A stretch of 64,000 nt of DNA from Roseinatronobacter domitianus (GTDB lineage: Bacteria; Pseudomonadota; Alphaproteobacteria; Rhodobacterales; Rhodobacteraceae). The translations under genes and the position numbers were made by a program. The notes beneath the pieces were generated by a model. The model saw only the letters and a program-made list of their open reading frames with translations. It was not told the origin of the DNA and made no database searches. Each line of letters begins with the position of its first letter. Position 1 is the first letter of the stretch. Of this stretch, positions 1 through 8,199 are shown piece by piece. Location of the stretch: contig NZ_JALZWP010000014.1 in the NCBI RefSeq assembly GCF_023336755.1, positions 1-64,000 of the forward strand, in the 5' to 3' direction.

Positions 1-128
1 TCCGAAACAGCGAAAAAGAAACGGAAGGAAACACCACAATTGACCCCAACATGACACGCAGAACATAACAACTGGGTGGGTCAGTTCTCGGTGACAATGC
101 CGGGTCAGTTCTCAGTGACAATCAACAC
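1..128. mobile_element. End of an IS21-like insertion sequence (partial)
   Basis: Two 21-base direct copies of a motif beginning GGGTCAGTTCTC lie at 78-98 and 102-122, differing at one base and set 24 bases apart. Repeated terminal motifs of this kind are typical of the ends of IS21-family (istA/istB) elements. Recognisable integrase coding sequence starts immediately afterwards at about 129, so the element end sits inside the integrase gene. No transposase reading frame is visible in the 77 bases to the left, so the rest of the element lies outside the window. The family assignment is from memory of IS21 ends and is tentative; the repeats and the abrupt junction are seen directly. Confidence 0.5.
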
Positions 129-530
129 TGGGAGGATTTCGACGGGGAGTACATGGCGGTCTGTCAGGAAAAGACCGACACTAAGCTCTGGATCTACTGC
201 CCGGAACGTCTACAAGCATATCTCGAGACACTTCCCAGAACTGGACGCCATATCCTCGCCCGAAATCTTACGCAACCGCTCGGTAAACGGGCAGCTCAGA
301 AGGCGGTGGAAGACGTGCGGGAAGCGTTAGGGTTGATGCATGGTGAAAACCGACTGGTACCTCACGGGTGGCGCTACACAGCGGCCCGGCTACTGGCGGA
401 AGCCGGGTGCAGCGACTCCGAAATTCAGGCTGTGACCGGCCACAAGACGCTCAGCATGGTTCAAAAATACCGCGCGCAGGCTAATCAGAGGGCGGCGTCG
501 AAGCGGGCACAACAGCGCCGCGGCCGCTGA
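129..530 (+). pseudogene. Tyrosine recombinase/phage integrase, C-terminal fragment
   Basis: Only the C-terminal half of a tyrosine recombinase catalytic domain remains. Counting from the Met at 153, the HxxR box (HGWR, His71 and Arg74), the GHKT box (His97) and the nucleophile Tyr106 are present. The N-terminal arm- and core-binding domains and the first catalytic Arg are missing. Homology can be read upstream of the Met in the same frame back to a Trp at 129, where an IS end begins, so the gene was cut by insertion or recombination. It points at the 3' end of tRNA-Leu 100 bases away, the usual arrangement of a genomic-island integrase. The fragment should be inactive. Confidence 0.8.
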
Positions 531-544
531 GAACAGAACAAGAA

Positions 545-566
545 AGTGCGAAACCCAGTGCGAAAC
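545..566. repeat. Tandem 10-base direct repeats between integrase and tRNA-Leu
   Basis: AGTGCGAAAC occurs at 545-554 and again at 557-566, 12 bases apart. They sit between the integrase stop and the tRNA 3' end. Short direct repeats in that place resemble integrase arm-type binding sites; that role is inferred. Confidence 0.4.
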
Positions 567-583
567 TTCCGCTAAACTGGGTT
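552..583 (+). terminator. Hairpin after the integrase fragment
   Basis: An 8-base perfect inverted repeat (AACCCAGT at 552-559, ACTGGGTT at 576-583) with a 16-base loop follows the integrase stop. No T-run follows, so it is a weak terminator candidate or part of an attachment-site structure. Confidence 0.3.
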
Positions 584-627
584 CTGCTCGACAATCCTGA
601 ACTCGAAAAAACATTTTAGAATCAAAA

Positions 628-712
628 TGGTGCGGGTGGAGGGACTTGAACCCCCACGCCTTGCGGCGCCAGAACCTAAATCTGGTGCGTCTACCAATTT
701 CGCCACACCCGC
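628..712 (-). tRNA. tRNA-Leu (anticodon UAG)
   Basis: The reverse strand folds as a class II tRNA with a 7-base-pair acceptor stem (GCGGGTG with CACCCGC), a long variable arm, a T-arm containing TTCAAGT and an encoded 3' CCA (628-630). The anticodon stem is CCAGA/TCTGG with loop TTTAGGT, giving anticodon TAG at 676-678, which reads CUA leucine codons. The 3' end faces the integrase fragment to the left, so this gene is the probable attachment site of an island lying to the left of the window. Confidence 0.95.
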
Positions 713-846
713 ACGCAGAGCGATGTAGCAAAGCCGCGCGACGGGTGCGAGCGGAAAATTAAGGGTAGTCAAAAACTCGACATGACGTGGTCCGATTTCT
801 GCCGCAATTCACGCTGATTGTCGCAAAAAGTGAAACAGTGATGCGT

Positions 847-875
847 TTGGCAGATGTTTACCGTTCCGTCATATC
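847..875 (+). promoter_or_regulatory. Candidate sigma-70 promoter for the Hint-like gene
   Basis: TTGGCA (847-852) and CATATC (870-875) are separated by 17 bases and lie about 30 bases before the chosen start at 908. The rest of the 713-907 gap shows nothing else I can name. Confidence 0.35.
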
Positions 876-907
876 TTGGCGGTAGGCTGCGAACAGAGGA
901 TATTACC

Positions 908-1378
908 ATGACCACCATTTCCCTTGCTCCCCCCCTTCCGGCCGCCCGTGGCGGTTCGCGCTGTGCGACTGCCCCCGCTTCTGAAGGGTTCGGCGTTTCA
1001 ACACGCGTTCGCACATTGATGGGTTGGCAGCCAGTCGCCGCGCTTATGGCGGGCGATCTGGTTGTCGATAGCGCGGGCAACCTGCATGAATTACGGGGCA
1101 TTCGGCGGGTTCAGGCGGATGGCAAGACTGTCGTCAGGATTGCGCGCAAGGGGCGCGCCCCGGTCACGGTTGGTGGTGGGCAAAGCCTGTGCGCTGATGA
1201 CTGGCGCGCGCAAATTGTCTTTGGTCAGGCGGCTGTCACCGTTGCAGATCGCATGGTCGATGGCGTTGCGCTGCGCCGTGGCCGCCCCGGCAAGGCGATT
1301 CTGTGCCAGCTTCAATTTGATTCGGTCGTGTGCCTGGATATTGACGGGGCCATGGCCGTCGTCAAACCTGCGCTGTAA
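908..1378 (+). CDS. Small stand-alone Hint-like domain protein
   Basis: A 156-residue protein. Residues about 27-65 resemble the opening of a Hint (hedgehog/intein) domain: a TRVRT strand, then GW, then an AGD turn (residues 48-50) and a VVDSAG strand. In classical Hint domains a Cys or Ser nucleophile stands a few residues before the TR strand; here that stretch reads GFGVSTRV, so the Cys is absent and self-splicing is unlikely. No C-terminal His-Asn is seen. The start at 908 was preferred over 854 because GAGGATATTACC precedes it. It is convergent with nnrD and overlaps it by 17 bases. Many Rhodobacterales encode such short Hint-fold proteins of unknown function. Confidence 0.6.
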   Translation: MTTISLAPPLPAARGGSRCATAPASEGFGVSTRVRTLMGWQPVAALMAGDLVVDSAGNLHELRGIRRVQADGKTVVRIARKGRAPVTVGGGQSLCADDWRAQIVFGQAAVTVADRMVDGVALRRGRPGKAILCQLQFDSVVCLDIDGAMAVVKPAL

Positions 1379-2240
1379 GCCGCGCCAGAACGCCTGGCAA
1401 CATATCCGGCAGATCATCGGCTGTCAGTCCGGGACCAAATGCGCGGCCGCACTCGACATGAAGGAACGCCGCCCAGCAGGCTGCCTCGAATGGCGCATAT
1501 CCGCGTGCCAGCAGACCACAGATCAAACCGGCCAGCACATCGCCCGCACCAGCGGTCGCAAGCCACGGCGCTGCGCGGTCATATACCGCGGCGTGCAGCG
1601 CGGTTTGCCCGTCCGGTGCTGCAATAACAGTGTCGGGGCCTTTAAACAGAACCGTCGCGCCGATCTGCCGTGCTGCGTCGCGTGTGGCGTCCAACTTGGA
1701 ATAGGCCGGACCGTTGCGCGCCGGTGCATCCAAGCGGGCTGCAATCTTGGGAAAAAGGCGCGCGAATTCGCCGGCATGTGGTGTCAGCAGACAGGCTTTG
1801 TGCACCTTTTGGGCCATATCCGGGGTGCGGGCCAGATGCGTGATCGCATCGGCATCCAGAACCAGACTGCGCCCCTGCGACAGGTCCAGCGCGTCGGATA
1901 AGAGTGTGGCCTGCGCCGCGCCCAACCCCATGCCGGGGCCAAGGCACAGGGCAGATATGCGCGGATCGGCCATCCGCTCGCGCAGGTCACCCGGAGTATC
2001 GCACAAGCCCAGCATGATCGCGTCAAGCCGTGAAGCATTTTCCGGAAGTGCCGCGCTTTCGCAAAGCACCGTCACGGCCCCGGCCCCAACACGCAAAGCC
2101 GCACGCGCGCAAAGCCGGGCCGCGCCGCCTTTGCCCGGACCGCCAGCCAGAATAACGGCATGCCCATGGTCGTATTTATGGGCGTCATTCGCCTTGGACA
2201 GGTTCGGCAGCCAATCGGGTGATATCAGGCGCAAGCTCAC
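1362..2240 (-). CDS. nnrD: ADP-dependent NAD(P)H-hydrate dehydratase (C-terminal half of Nnr/YjeF)
   Basis: A ribokinase-fold dehydratase of 292 residues that uses ADP (or ATP) to restore damaged S-NAD(P)HX to NAD(P)H. Visible motifs are HKYDHGHA (21-28), a Gly-rich turn GPGMG (about 101-105), LTPHAGEF (152-159) and the kinase-type GAGD (231-234). In most bacteria it is fused behind the epimerase domain. Here it is a separate frame whose GTG start at 2240-2238 overlaps the epimerase stop TGA (GTGA), suggesting translational coupling. An ATG 33 bases further upstream is in frame but lies inside the epimerase coding region. The split could be real or a single-base indel in an originally fused gene. 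Confidence 0.85.
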   Translation of the reverse strand: MSLRLISPDWLPNLSKANDAHKYDHGHAVILAGGPGKGGAARLCARAALRVGAGAVTVLCESAALPENASRLDAIMLGLCDTPGDLRERMADPRISALCLGPGMGLGAAQATLLSDALDLSQGRSLVLDADAITHLARTPDMAQKVHKACLLTPHAGEFARLFPKIAARLDAPARNGPAYSKLDATRDAARQIGATVLFKGPDTVIAAPDGQTALHAAVYDRAAPWLATAGAGDVLAGLICGLLARGYAPFEAACWAAFLHVECGRAFGPGLTADDLPDMLPGVLARLTAQV

Positions 2241-2881
2241 AGCCCGATCCCCGCCACATGCAGCCTGCCGCAATACTCTGGCCCTTGAGCAAGGTAATGG
2301 CCCGGCTTCGCCCGGTGGAATGTCACGGTCAGCGCGGCGTGCGCGCAGGCCGAGCCGTCCAGCACCCGCCCGCTATCGGCGTCCAGCCCTGACGGAATGT
2401 CGACCGCGACGCTTGCGCCGCCACGGGCTGTGAACCGGTCCTGTTCGTCCAGCCAGCCCCGCATTGCGCTATCGGTGATCGGGCGCGACAGGCCGGTTCC
2501 GAACACGGCATCGACCGACAGATCACCGTCGAACGGAAAGGGCGTCGCCGCTGCATCAAGCTGTGGCCCCTTGTAACGGTCAAAATTATGCCGCGCATCG
2601 GGCGGCAGGCGGTCCGGCGCGCCAAATGTCACGACTTGCACCTGCCAGCCACGATTCAGCAGAAGTCGTGCGATCACATAGCCATCGCCGCCATTGTTTC
2701 CCGGCCCACACAGAACTCGTGCGCGCAGCGGTTTATCGGCCAGAGAGGGCCAATGCGATACAATCGCCTCCACCGTGGCGATGCCCGCGCGTTCCATCAA
2801 CTTCAGCCCCGTGGTGGTGCCAGAATCAATCGCGGCCCTTTCTGTGGCGCGCATTTGGGCAGATGTCAGAATTTCAGTCAC
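2237..2881 (-). CDS. nnrE: NAD(P)H-hydrate epimerase (N-terminal half of Nnr/YjeF)
   Basis: This 214-residue YjeF_N domain interconverts the R and S epimers of NAD(P)HX so that the dehydratase can repair both. The substrate loop GPGNNGGDG (59-67), the FGTGL turn (127-131) and DIPSGLDAD (161-169) are intact. The protein stops right after the domain (HVAGIGL), where fused family members would run straight on into the dehydratase. The start is GTG at 2881, with only a weak Shine-Dalgarno. It is divergent from glnB across 188 bases and overlaps nnrD by four bases. Confidence 0.85.
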   Translation of the reverse strand: MTEILTSAQMRATERAAIDSGTTTGLKLMERAGIATVEAIVSHWPSLADKPLRARVLCGPGNNGGDGYVIARLLLNRGWQVQVVTFGAPDRLPPDARHNFDRYKGPQLDAAATPFPFDGDLSVDAVFGTGLSRPITDSAMRGWLDEQDRFTARGGASVAVDIPSGLDADSGRVLDGSACAHAALTVTFHRAKPGHYLAQGPEYCGRLHVAGIGL

Positions 2882-2951
2882 TTTTCGACACCAAGATTTT
2901 CCAAAAAGATTAATAATTAGGCACTACGCCTTTTAAGTTTGCATTCCGATT

Positions 2952-2965
2952 GGTTTTGCCATTGC
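2952..2965 (+). promoter_or_regulatory. Possible sigma-54-like element upstream of glnB
   Basis: GG (2952-2953) and GC (2964-2965) stand 10 bases apart in TTGGTTTTGCCATTGC, which keeps the invariant dinucleotides and a TTGC -12 half but has a poor -24 half. It lies about 100 bases before glnB. glnBA in this order is known to be NtrC-controlled, but in Rhodobacter that control does not need RpoN, so this may be fortuitous. Confidence 0.2.
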
Positions 2966-3015
2966 GCCTGTCCTATCCAGAGCCTTATCAGATTGTGGCC
3001 CGTATCTGAACATGA

Positions 3016-3408
<393 letters not shown>

Positions 3409-3465
3409 GCGGGTTCAAGCCACGGAACACTCCCAAACAACGGTTCAAGAGCAAAGGGAAAACAC

Positions 3466-4872
3466 ATGAGTGCTGCTGACGTTCTCAAATTGATGCAAGA
3501 CGAAGATGTCGCCTATCTGGACATTCGCTTCGTCGACCCGCGCGGTCGCATGCTGCATGTTACGATCATCAACGACATGGTCGACGAAGACTTCATCGAA
3601 GAAGGCTTCATGTTCGACGGGTCGTCCGTGCCGGGCTGGAAGGGCATTGAAGCTTCCGACATGAAACTGGTTCTGGACACCGAGAGCGTCTATATTGACC
3701 CGTTCTATGCCGAAAAGACGCTGGCGATCCACGCCTCTATCGTCGAGCCTGACACCAACGAACCCTATGAGCGCGACCCGCGCGGCACCGCCGAAAAGGC
3801 CGAGGCTTATCTGAAGGCGTCGGGCATTGGTGACGTGTCCTATTTCGGGCCGGAAGCTGAGTTCTTCGTGTTCGACAGCGTCAAGTTCAGCGACAAGATC
3901 AACAAGGTTGGCTACGAGGTTGATGCCGAGGAAGCCGCCTGGAACAGCGACACCGATTACGAGCACGGCAATAGCGGCCATCGTCCGGGCGTGAAGGGTC
4001 ATTACTTCGCCATGAACCCGACGGATGCCAACCAGGACATGCGCTCGGAAATGCTGACCACCATGAAAGAAATGGGGATGAAGGTCGACAAGCACCACAC
4101 CGAGGTGGCGTCGGCGCAGCATGAACTTGGCCTGATTTTTGGTTCGTTGACCAAGCAAGCCGACGAATTGATGAAATACAAGTATGTCATCAAGAACGTT
4201 GCAGACGCCTACGGCAAAACCGCGACCTTCATGCCCAAGCCCGTCAAAGGCGACAACGGCACCGGCATGCATGTGAACATGTCCATCTGGAAAGATGGCA
4301 AGCCCTTGTTCGCAGGTGACAAATACGCCGACCTTAGCCAAGAAGCCCTGTGGTTCATTGGTGGTATTCTGAAGCACGCCAAGACGCTGAACGCCTTCAC
4401 CAACCCGTCGACCAACAGCTACAAGCGCCTGATTCCGGGCTTTGAGGCACCCGTTCTGCGCGCCTATTCTGCACGCAACCGGTCTGGCTGCATTCGTATT
4501 CCGTGGACGGAAAGCCCGAAGGCCAAGCGCGTCGAGGCCCGCTTCCCGGATCCTTCGTCGAACCCCTACCTGTGCTTTGCAGCCCTGCTGATGGCTGGCC
4601 TTGACGGGATCAAGAATAAGATCGATCCCGGTCCCGCGTCTGACAAAGACTTGTATGATCTGCCGCCAGAAGAGCTGGAAGGCATCCCCACCGTATGCGC
4701 AAGCTTGCGTGAGGCACTGGAAAGCTTGGTCGCAGATCACGACTTCCTGCTGGCAGGCGATGTGTTCACCAAGGATCAGATCATGGCCTATATCGACCTG
4801 AAGTGGGAAGAGGTCTACGCCTACGAGCATACCCCGCACCCGGTTGAATATACCATGTATTACAGCTGCTAA
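3466..4872 (+). CDS. glnA: Glutamine synthetase type I
   Basis: This 468-residue enzyme makes glutamine from glutamate, ammonia and ATP as a cytosolic dodecamer. Length and sequence match GSI-beta: an MFDGSS latch near residue 50, the Glu-rich metal site region GPEAEFF, the NPSTNSYKRL glutamate loop and RFPDPSSNPY. Tyr397 in DLYDLPPEE is the adenylylation site used by GlnE. AAGGGAAAACAC before the ATG is a good ribosome site. It is cotranscribed with glnB and closed by a strong terminator at 4893-4918. Confidence 0.97.
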   Translation: MSAADVLKLMQDEDVAYLDIRFVDPRGRMLHVTIINDMVDEDFIEEGFMFDGSSVPGWKGIEASDMKLVLDTESVYIDPFYAEKTLAIHASIVEPDTNEPYERDPRGTAEKAEAYLKASGIGDVSYFGPEAEFFVFDSVKFSDKINKVGYEVDAEEAAWNSDTDYEHGNSGHRPGVKGHYFAMNPTDANQDMRSEMLTTMKEMGMKVDKHHTEVASAQHELGLIFGSLTKQADELMKYKYVIKNVADAYGKTATFMPKPVKGDNGTGMHVNMSIWKDGKPLFAGDKYADLSQEALWFIGGILKHAKTLNAFTNPSTNSYKRLIPGFEAPVLRAYSARNRSGCIRIPWTESPKAKRVEARFPDPSSNPYLCFAALLMAGLDGIKNKIDPGPASDKDLYDLPPEELEGIPTVCASLREALESLVADHDFLLAGDVFTKDQIMAYIDLKWEEVYAYEHTPHPVEYTMYYSC

Positions 4873-4892
4873 GCTGTAGACCTGAAAATGAA

Positions 4893-4918
4893 AGCCCCCG
4901 CATTTGCGGGGGCTTTTT
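4893..4918. terminator. Bidirectional intrinsic terminator between glnA and gabD
   Basis: A perfect 9-base stem (AGCCCCCGC with GCGGGGGCT) and a 4-base loop are followed by a T-run on the plus strand and preceded by AAA on the same strand, so the hairpin can stop transcription from both convergent genes. Confidence 0.9.
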
Positions 4919-4926
4919 CATATGCC

Positions 4927-6405
4927 TCAGACGCTTAAGCAGACATATTTCATCTCCAAGTAATCGTCCAAACCGTGCCGCGACCCTTCGCGCCCGATAC
5001 CCGATTGTTTGACGCCGCCAAACGGCGCCACCTCGGTCGAGAAGATGCCCGTATTCACGCCCACAACGCCGTATTCCAAGGCTTCTTGCACGCGGGTCAC
5101 GCGCCCGATATCGCGGCTGTAGAAATAGCTGGCCAGCCCGAAGATGGTGTCATTGGCCATGGAAATCGCTTCCTCTTCTGTCTTGAAGCGAAACAGCGGC
5201 GCGACCGGGCCGAAAGTTTCCTCTTTGGCAATCCGCATCTCTTGCGTGACGCCAGCCAGAACTGTCGCTTGGTAGAAATTGCTGCCCATGTTGTGCCGCG
5301 CGCCACCAGTCAGCACTGTGCCGCCTTTGCTCAGCACATCATCGACATGGGTTTCGACCTTGCTCACGGCATCATCATGGATCAGCGGGCCAAGCTGAAC
5401 GCCCTCTTCCAGCCCATCGCCAATGCGCAACTCCGCAACCGCCTTGGCCAGCTTTTCGGCAAACGCGTCATAGATCCCGTCCTGCACATAGATGCGGTTG
5501 GCGCAAACGCAGGTCTGCCCGTTATTGCGGAACTTGCAGGCGACGGCGCCCGCCACGGCAGCGTCCAGATCAGCGTCATCAAACACGATGAAGGGTGCAT
5601 TGCCGCCAAGCTCCATCGAACATTTCATGACCTGATCGGCGGCTTGCCGCATCAGAATGCGCCCCACCTCGGTCGAGCCGGTGAAGCTGAGCTTGCGCAC
5701 TTTCGGGTTCTCACAGAACTCTTTTCCGATGTCAGAGGCGCGCGTGGATGGCAGGATTGACATGAGACCCTTGGGCAGCCCGGCGCGATCCGCGATCACG
5801 CCGATTGCCAAGGCCGAGAGCGGCGTTTCGGATGCTGGCCGCCCGACAAATCCGCAACCCGCCGCAAGCGCGGGCGCGATTTTGCGCGCGATCATGGCAT
5901 TCGGGAAGTTCCAAGGTGTGATCGCGGCGGCGACACCGATGGGTTGCTTCAGAACCGTCAACCGCTTGTCGGGCTGATGGCCGGGAATGGTCTCTCCATA
6001 GATGCGCTTGGCTTCTTCGGCGAACCACTCGAAATAGCTGGCGCCATAGGCGATTTCGCCACGCGCCTCGGCCAAAGGCTTGCCCATTTCGGCGGTCAGG
6101 ATAGTGGCCAGATCATCTGCATGCGCCATCATCAGGTCATGCATGCGCCGCAGCACGCCTGCGCGGTCCTTCGCAGTGCGCGCCGCCCAAGCGTGGCGTG
6201 CGCTTTCTGCCGCGTCAATCGCGCGCGCGACCTCTGTGCGTGACAAATCGGCCACCTGCGCGATGACATCGCCGCGCGCCGGGTTCGTCACGTCGAAACT
6301 TGCCCCATCATCGGCCTCTATCCACTCCCCGGCGACATATCCACGGGTTTCCAGCAACGCGGGGTCGTTCAATATAGATTTCAGATCGGTCACGGAATCG
6401 CGCAT
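4927..6405 (-). CDS. gabD: NAD(P)-dependent succinate-semialdehyde dehydrogenase
   Basis: A 492-residue aldehyde dehydrogenase that oxidises succinate semialdehyde to succinate, the last step of 4-aminobutyrate breakdown. The catalytic Glu265 (MELGGNAP) and Cys299 (NNGQTCVCANR) are present, with the TPWNFP and FTGSTEVG cofactor motifs. A second Cys two positions after the nucleophile fits SSADH rather than generic ALDH. GGAGCAAAC precedes the ATG. No gabT is adjacent; the class III aminotransferase at 36138 could supply semialdehyde, but nothing in the sequence links them. Substrate is assigned by similarity to family sequences I recall. Confidence 0.8.
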   Translation of the reverse strand: MRDSVTDLKSILNDPALLETRGYVAGEWIEADDGASFDVTNPARGDVIAQVADLSRTEVARAIDAAESARHAWAARTAKDRAGVLRRMHDLMMAHADDLATILTAEMGKPLAEARGEIAYGASYFEWFAEEAKRIYGETIPGHQPDKRLTVLKQPIGVAAAITPWNFPNAMIARKIAPALAAGCGFVGRPASETPLSALAIGVIADRAGLPKGLMSILPSTRASDIGKEFCENPKVRKLSFTGSTEVGRILMRQAADQVMKCSMELGGNAPFIVFDDADLDAAVAGAVACKFRNNGQTCVCANRIYVQDGIYDAFAEKLAKAVAELRIGDGLEEGVQLGPLIHDDAVSKVETHVDDVLSKGGTVLTGGARHNMGSNFYQATVLAGVTQEMRIAKEETFGPVAPLFRFKTEEEAISMANDTIFGLASYFYSRDIGRVTRVQEALEYGVVGVNTGIFSTEVAPFGGVKQSGIGREGSRHGLDDYLEMKYVCLSV

Positions 6406-6570
6406 GTTTGCTCCAGTCTTTTCGGATTTTTGGCTTCATCGGGCGTCGCCCAGATTTACCGGGAGGCTAACGCGGACCCTGCACAATGTCACGGCTTGTG
6501 ACCCGGCCAAGAATTCACGCTTTCTTAAGCCGGAGGTGGCACTTTGCGTAGATGAGTAGAGAGGATGGCC

Positions 6571-8031
6571 ATGTGCGCAAAGGATTGCCCGGACCCCAAT
6601 GATCCGCCTGAAGGGTTCTATGCCGCGTTGGTTGCGCGCCATTCCTCCGACGGGGTGGTCATCAGCGGCCCCGATCGCAAGGCACGCTGGGTCAATACCG
6701 CGTTCACAGCGCAGACCGGGTATGGGCCGGCGGATATTCTGGGCAAGGAACCGGGCAGCCTGCTGCAAGGCGCAGATACCGACCGCGACGCGGCGCGTTG
6801 TATCGCTTTGGCCTGTGCCCAGCGACGCGAGGTGCGGTTGGATATTCTGAACTATACGCGCGACGGCACGCCGTTCTGGGTCGATCTGAAGGTAACGCCA
6901 GTTTACGACACTGACGGGCTGCACACGCATTTCATCTCTACCATGCGCGATATTTCCGAACGCAAGACGTTGGAGGACCAGAATGAAGAAATGCGCCAAG
7001 CCGAGTCGCTTCGCCAATCCGAAAGGCAGCTTCTGGCTTTGACCAGCGAATGGCTCTATTCCGCCAAGTCCTTCGAAGAATTGCTGATGGTGGTGCGTCG
7101 TGCCATGCATACGCTTATTCCCGAAGCGGATGGCGCGCTCTATATTTATGCCACACAGCGTAACACGCTGGACCTGGTGGCAAGCTGGGGCACGATCCCG
7201 GATTTTCCCGGCCACATCTTGCCGGATGATTGCTGGGCGCTGCGCCGGGGGCGGGCCTATGCCTTTGGTCTGAAGCCGATCCAGTTTCCTTGCGATCATG
7301 TACACCAAAAGGACACGCCCTATTTCTGCCTGCCGATCATCGCGCATGGTGAAACCATTGGCCTGATGCACATCATTTTCGACGGGTTCGAAGAGGGTGG
7401 CCTGATGCGCCATATGCGGGCAGAGGTTCTGAATAACCGCTGGGATGTTTCGCTTATCTGCGCCGAACAGATCAGCTTGGCCGTGGCGAATGTGCGCTTG
7501 CGCCAGGAACTGCACGAACGTTCCATGCGCGATGCGTTGACGGGACTGTGGAACCGCCGCTGGTTCACCGAGCAGGCAGCGCGCGAATTGGCCAATGCAG
7601 AGCGTGAAAACACGCCCCTCTCGCTGGTCGCTGTCGATGTGGACCATTTCAAGCGGTTCAATGATCGCTTCGGGCATGACGCAGGCGATCTGGTTCTGCG
7701 CGAGGTGGCCGGGCTGATGCAAGCCATCGGGCCGGATACTGTCTTTCCGTGCCGCTTGGGCGGTGAAGAGTTCACATTGCTTTGTGTCGGAATGCCGCGC
7801 GCATGCGCAGTCGACCAGGCCGAGGAGTTAAGAACGCGCGTGGCAGCGCTTCAGTTGTCATCCGGCGGGTCCAGTTTGCCTTGCGTCAACATATCTTGCG
7901 GTGTCGCAAGCTACCCCCAAGACGGCAAGAGCTTGGCACAGTTAATGAAACTTGCGGATACCGCGCTTTATGCCGCGAAAGAGGGAGGGCGCAATCGCAC
8001 AATATCCGTAGCGGATTTGAGTGTAAGCTAG
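6571..8031 (+). CDS. PAS-GAF diguanylate cyclase
   Basis: A soluble 486-residue sensor that should make cyclic-di-GMP. A PAS domain (about 16-130, ending in the DISERK linker) is followed by a GAF-like domain (about 155-310) and a GGDEF domain (about 320-480). The catalytic signature is GGEEF (397-401) and the substrate helix DRFGHDAGD is intact, so it is probably active. The RxxD inhibitory site expected shortly before GGEEF is missing, so product feedback is unlikely. There is no EAL domain and no membrane segment. ATG at 6571 was preferred to 6565 because AGAGAGG then has normal spacing. It is divergent from gabD across 165 bases. Confidence 0.88.
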   Translation: MCAKDCPDPNDPPEGFYAALVARHSSDGVVISGPDRKARWVNTAFTAQTGYGPADILGKEPGSLLQGADTDRDAARCIALACAQRREVRLDILNYTRDGTPFWVDLKVTPVYDTDGLHTHFISTMRDISERKTLEDQNEEMRQAESLRQSERQLLALTSEWLYSAKSFEELLMVVRRAMHTLIPEADGALYIYATQRNTLDLVASWGTIPDFPGHILPDDCWALRRGRAYAFGLKPIQFPCDHVHQKDTPYFCLPIIAHGETIGLMHIIFDGFEEGGLMRHMRAEVLNNRWDVSLICAEQISLAVANVRLRQELHERSMRDALTGLWNRRWFTEQAARELANAERENTPLSLVAVDVDHFKRFNDRFGHDAGDLVLREVAGLMQAIGPDTVFPCRLGGEEFTLLCVGMPRACAVDQAEELRTRVAALQLSSGGSSLPCVNISCGVASYPQDGKSLAQLMKLADTALYAAKEGGRNRTISVADLSVS

Positions 8032-8199
8032 GTTAGGGTGGGCGGAGGGACGCCCTTCGCCAAGGTTATGAGGCTGCGATGATGGGTGTGATGTGCCATT
8101 TCAACACGGCGCAGGCACTTCCGAACCTGTAGCGCGCTTGCATCCTGTGGCGCCTTTGCCTATTGCCACTGGGCTATATCACCAATCCAAGGGTGGACC

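Noticed and set aside
3445-4839. Long open frame of about 460 codons on the strand opposite glnA
   Set aside because: It is the antisense shadow of a highly conserved gene in GC-rich codon bias and has no recognisable domain.
6571-6960. PAS domain of the diguanylate cyclase as a blue-light LOV domain
   Set aside because: The local sequence GKEPGSLLQGADTD is reminiscent of LOV but has no flavin-binding Cys (LOV needs NCRFLQ).
6436-7722. About 430-codon open frame antisense to the diguanylate cyclase
   Set aside because: It mirrors the PAS-GAF-GGDEF gene, lacks a ribosome site and resembles no family.
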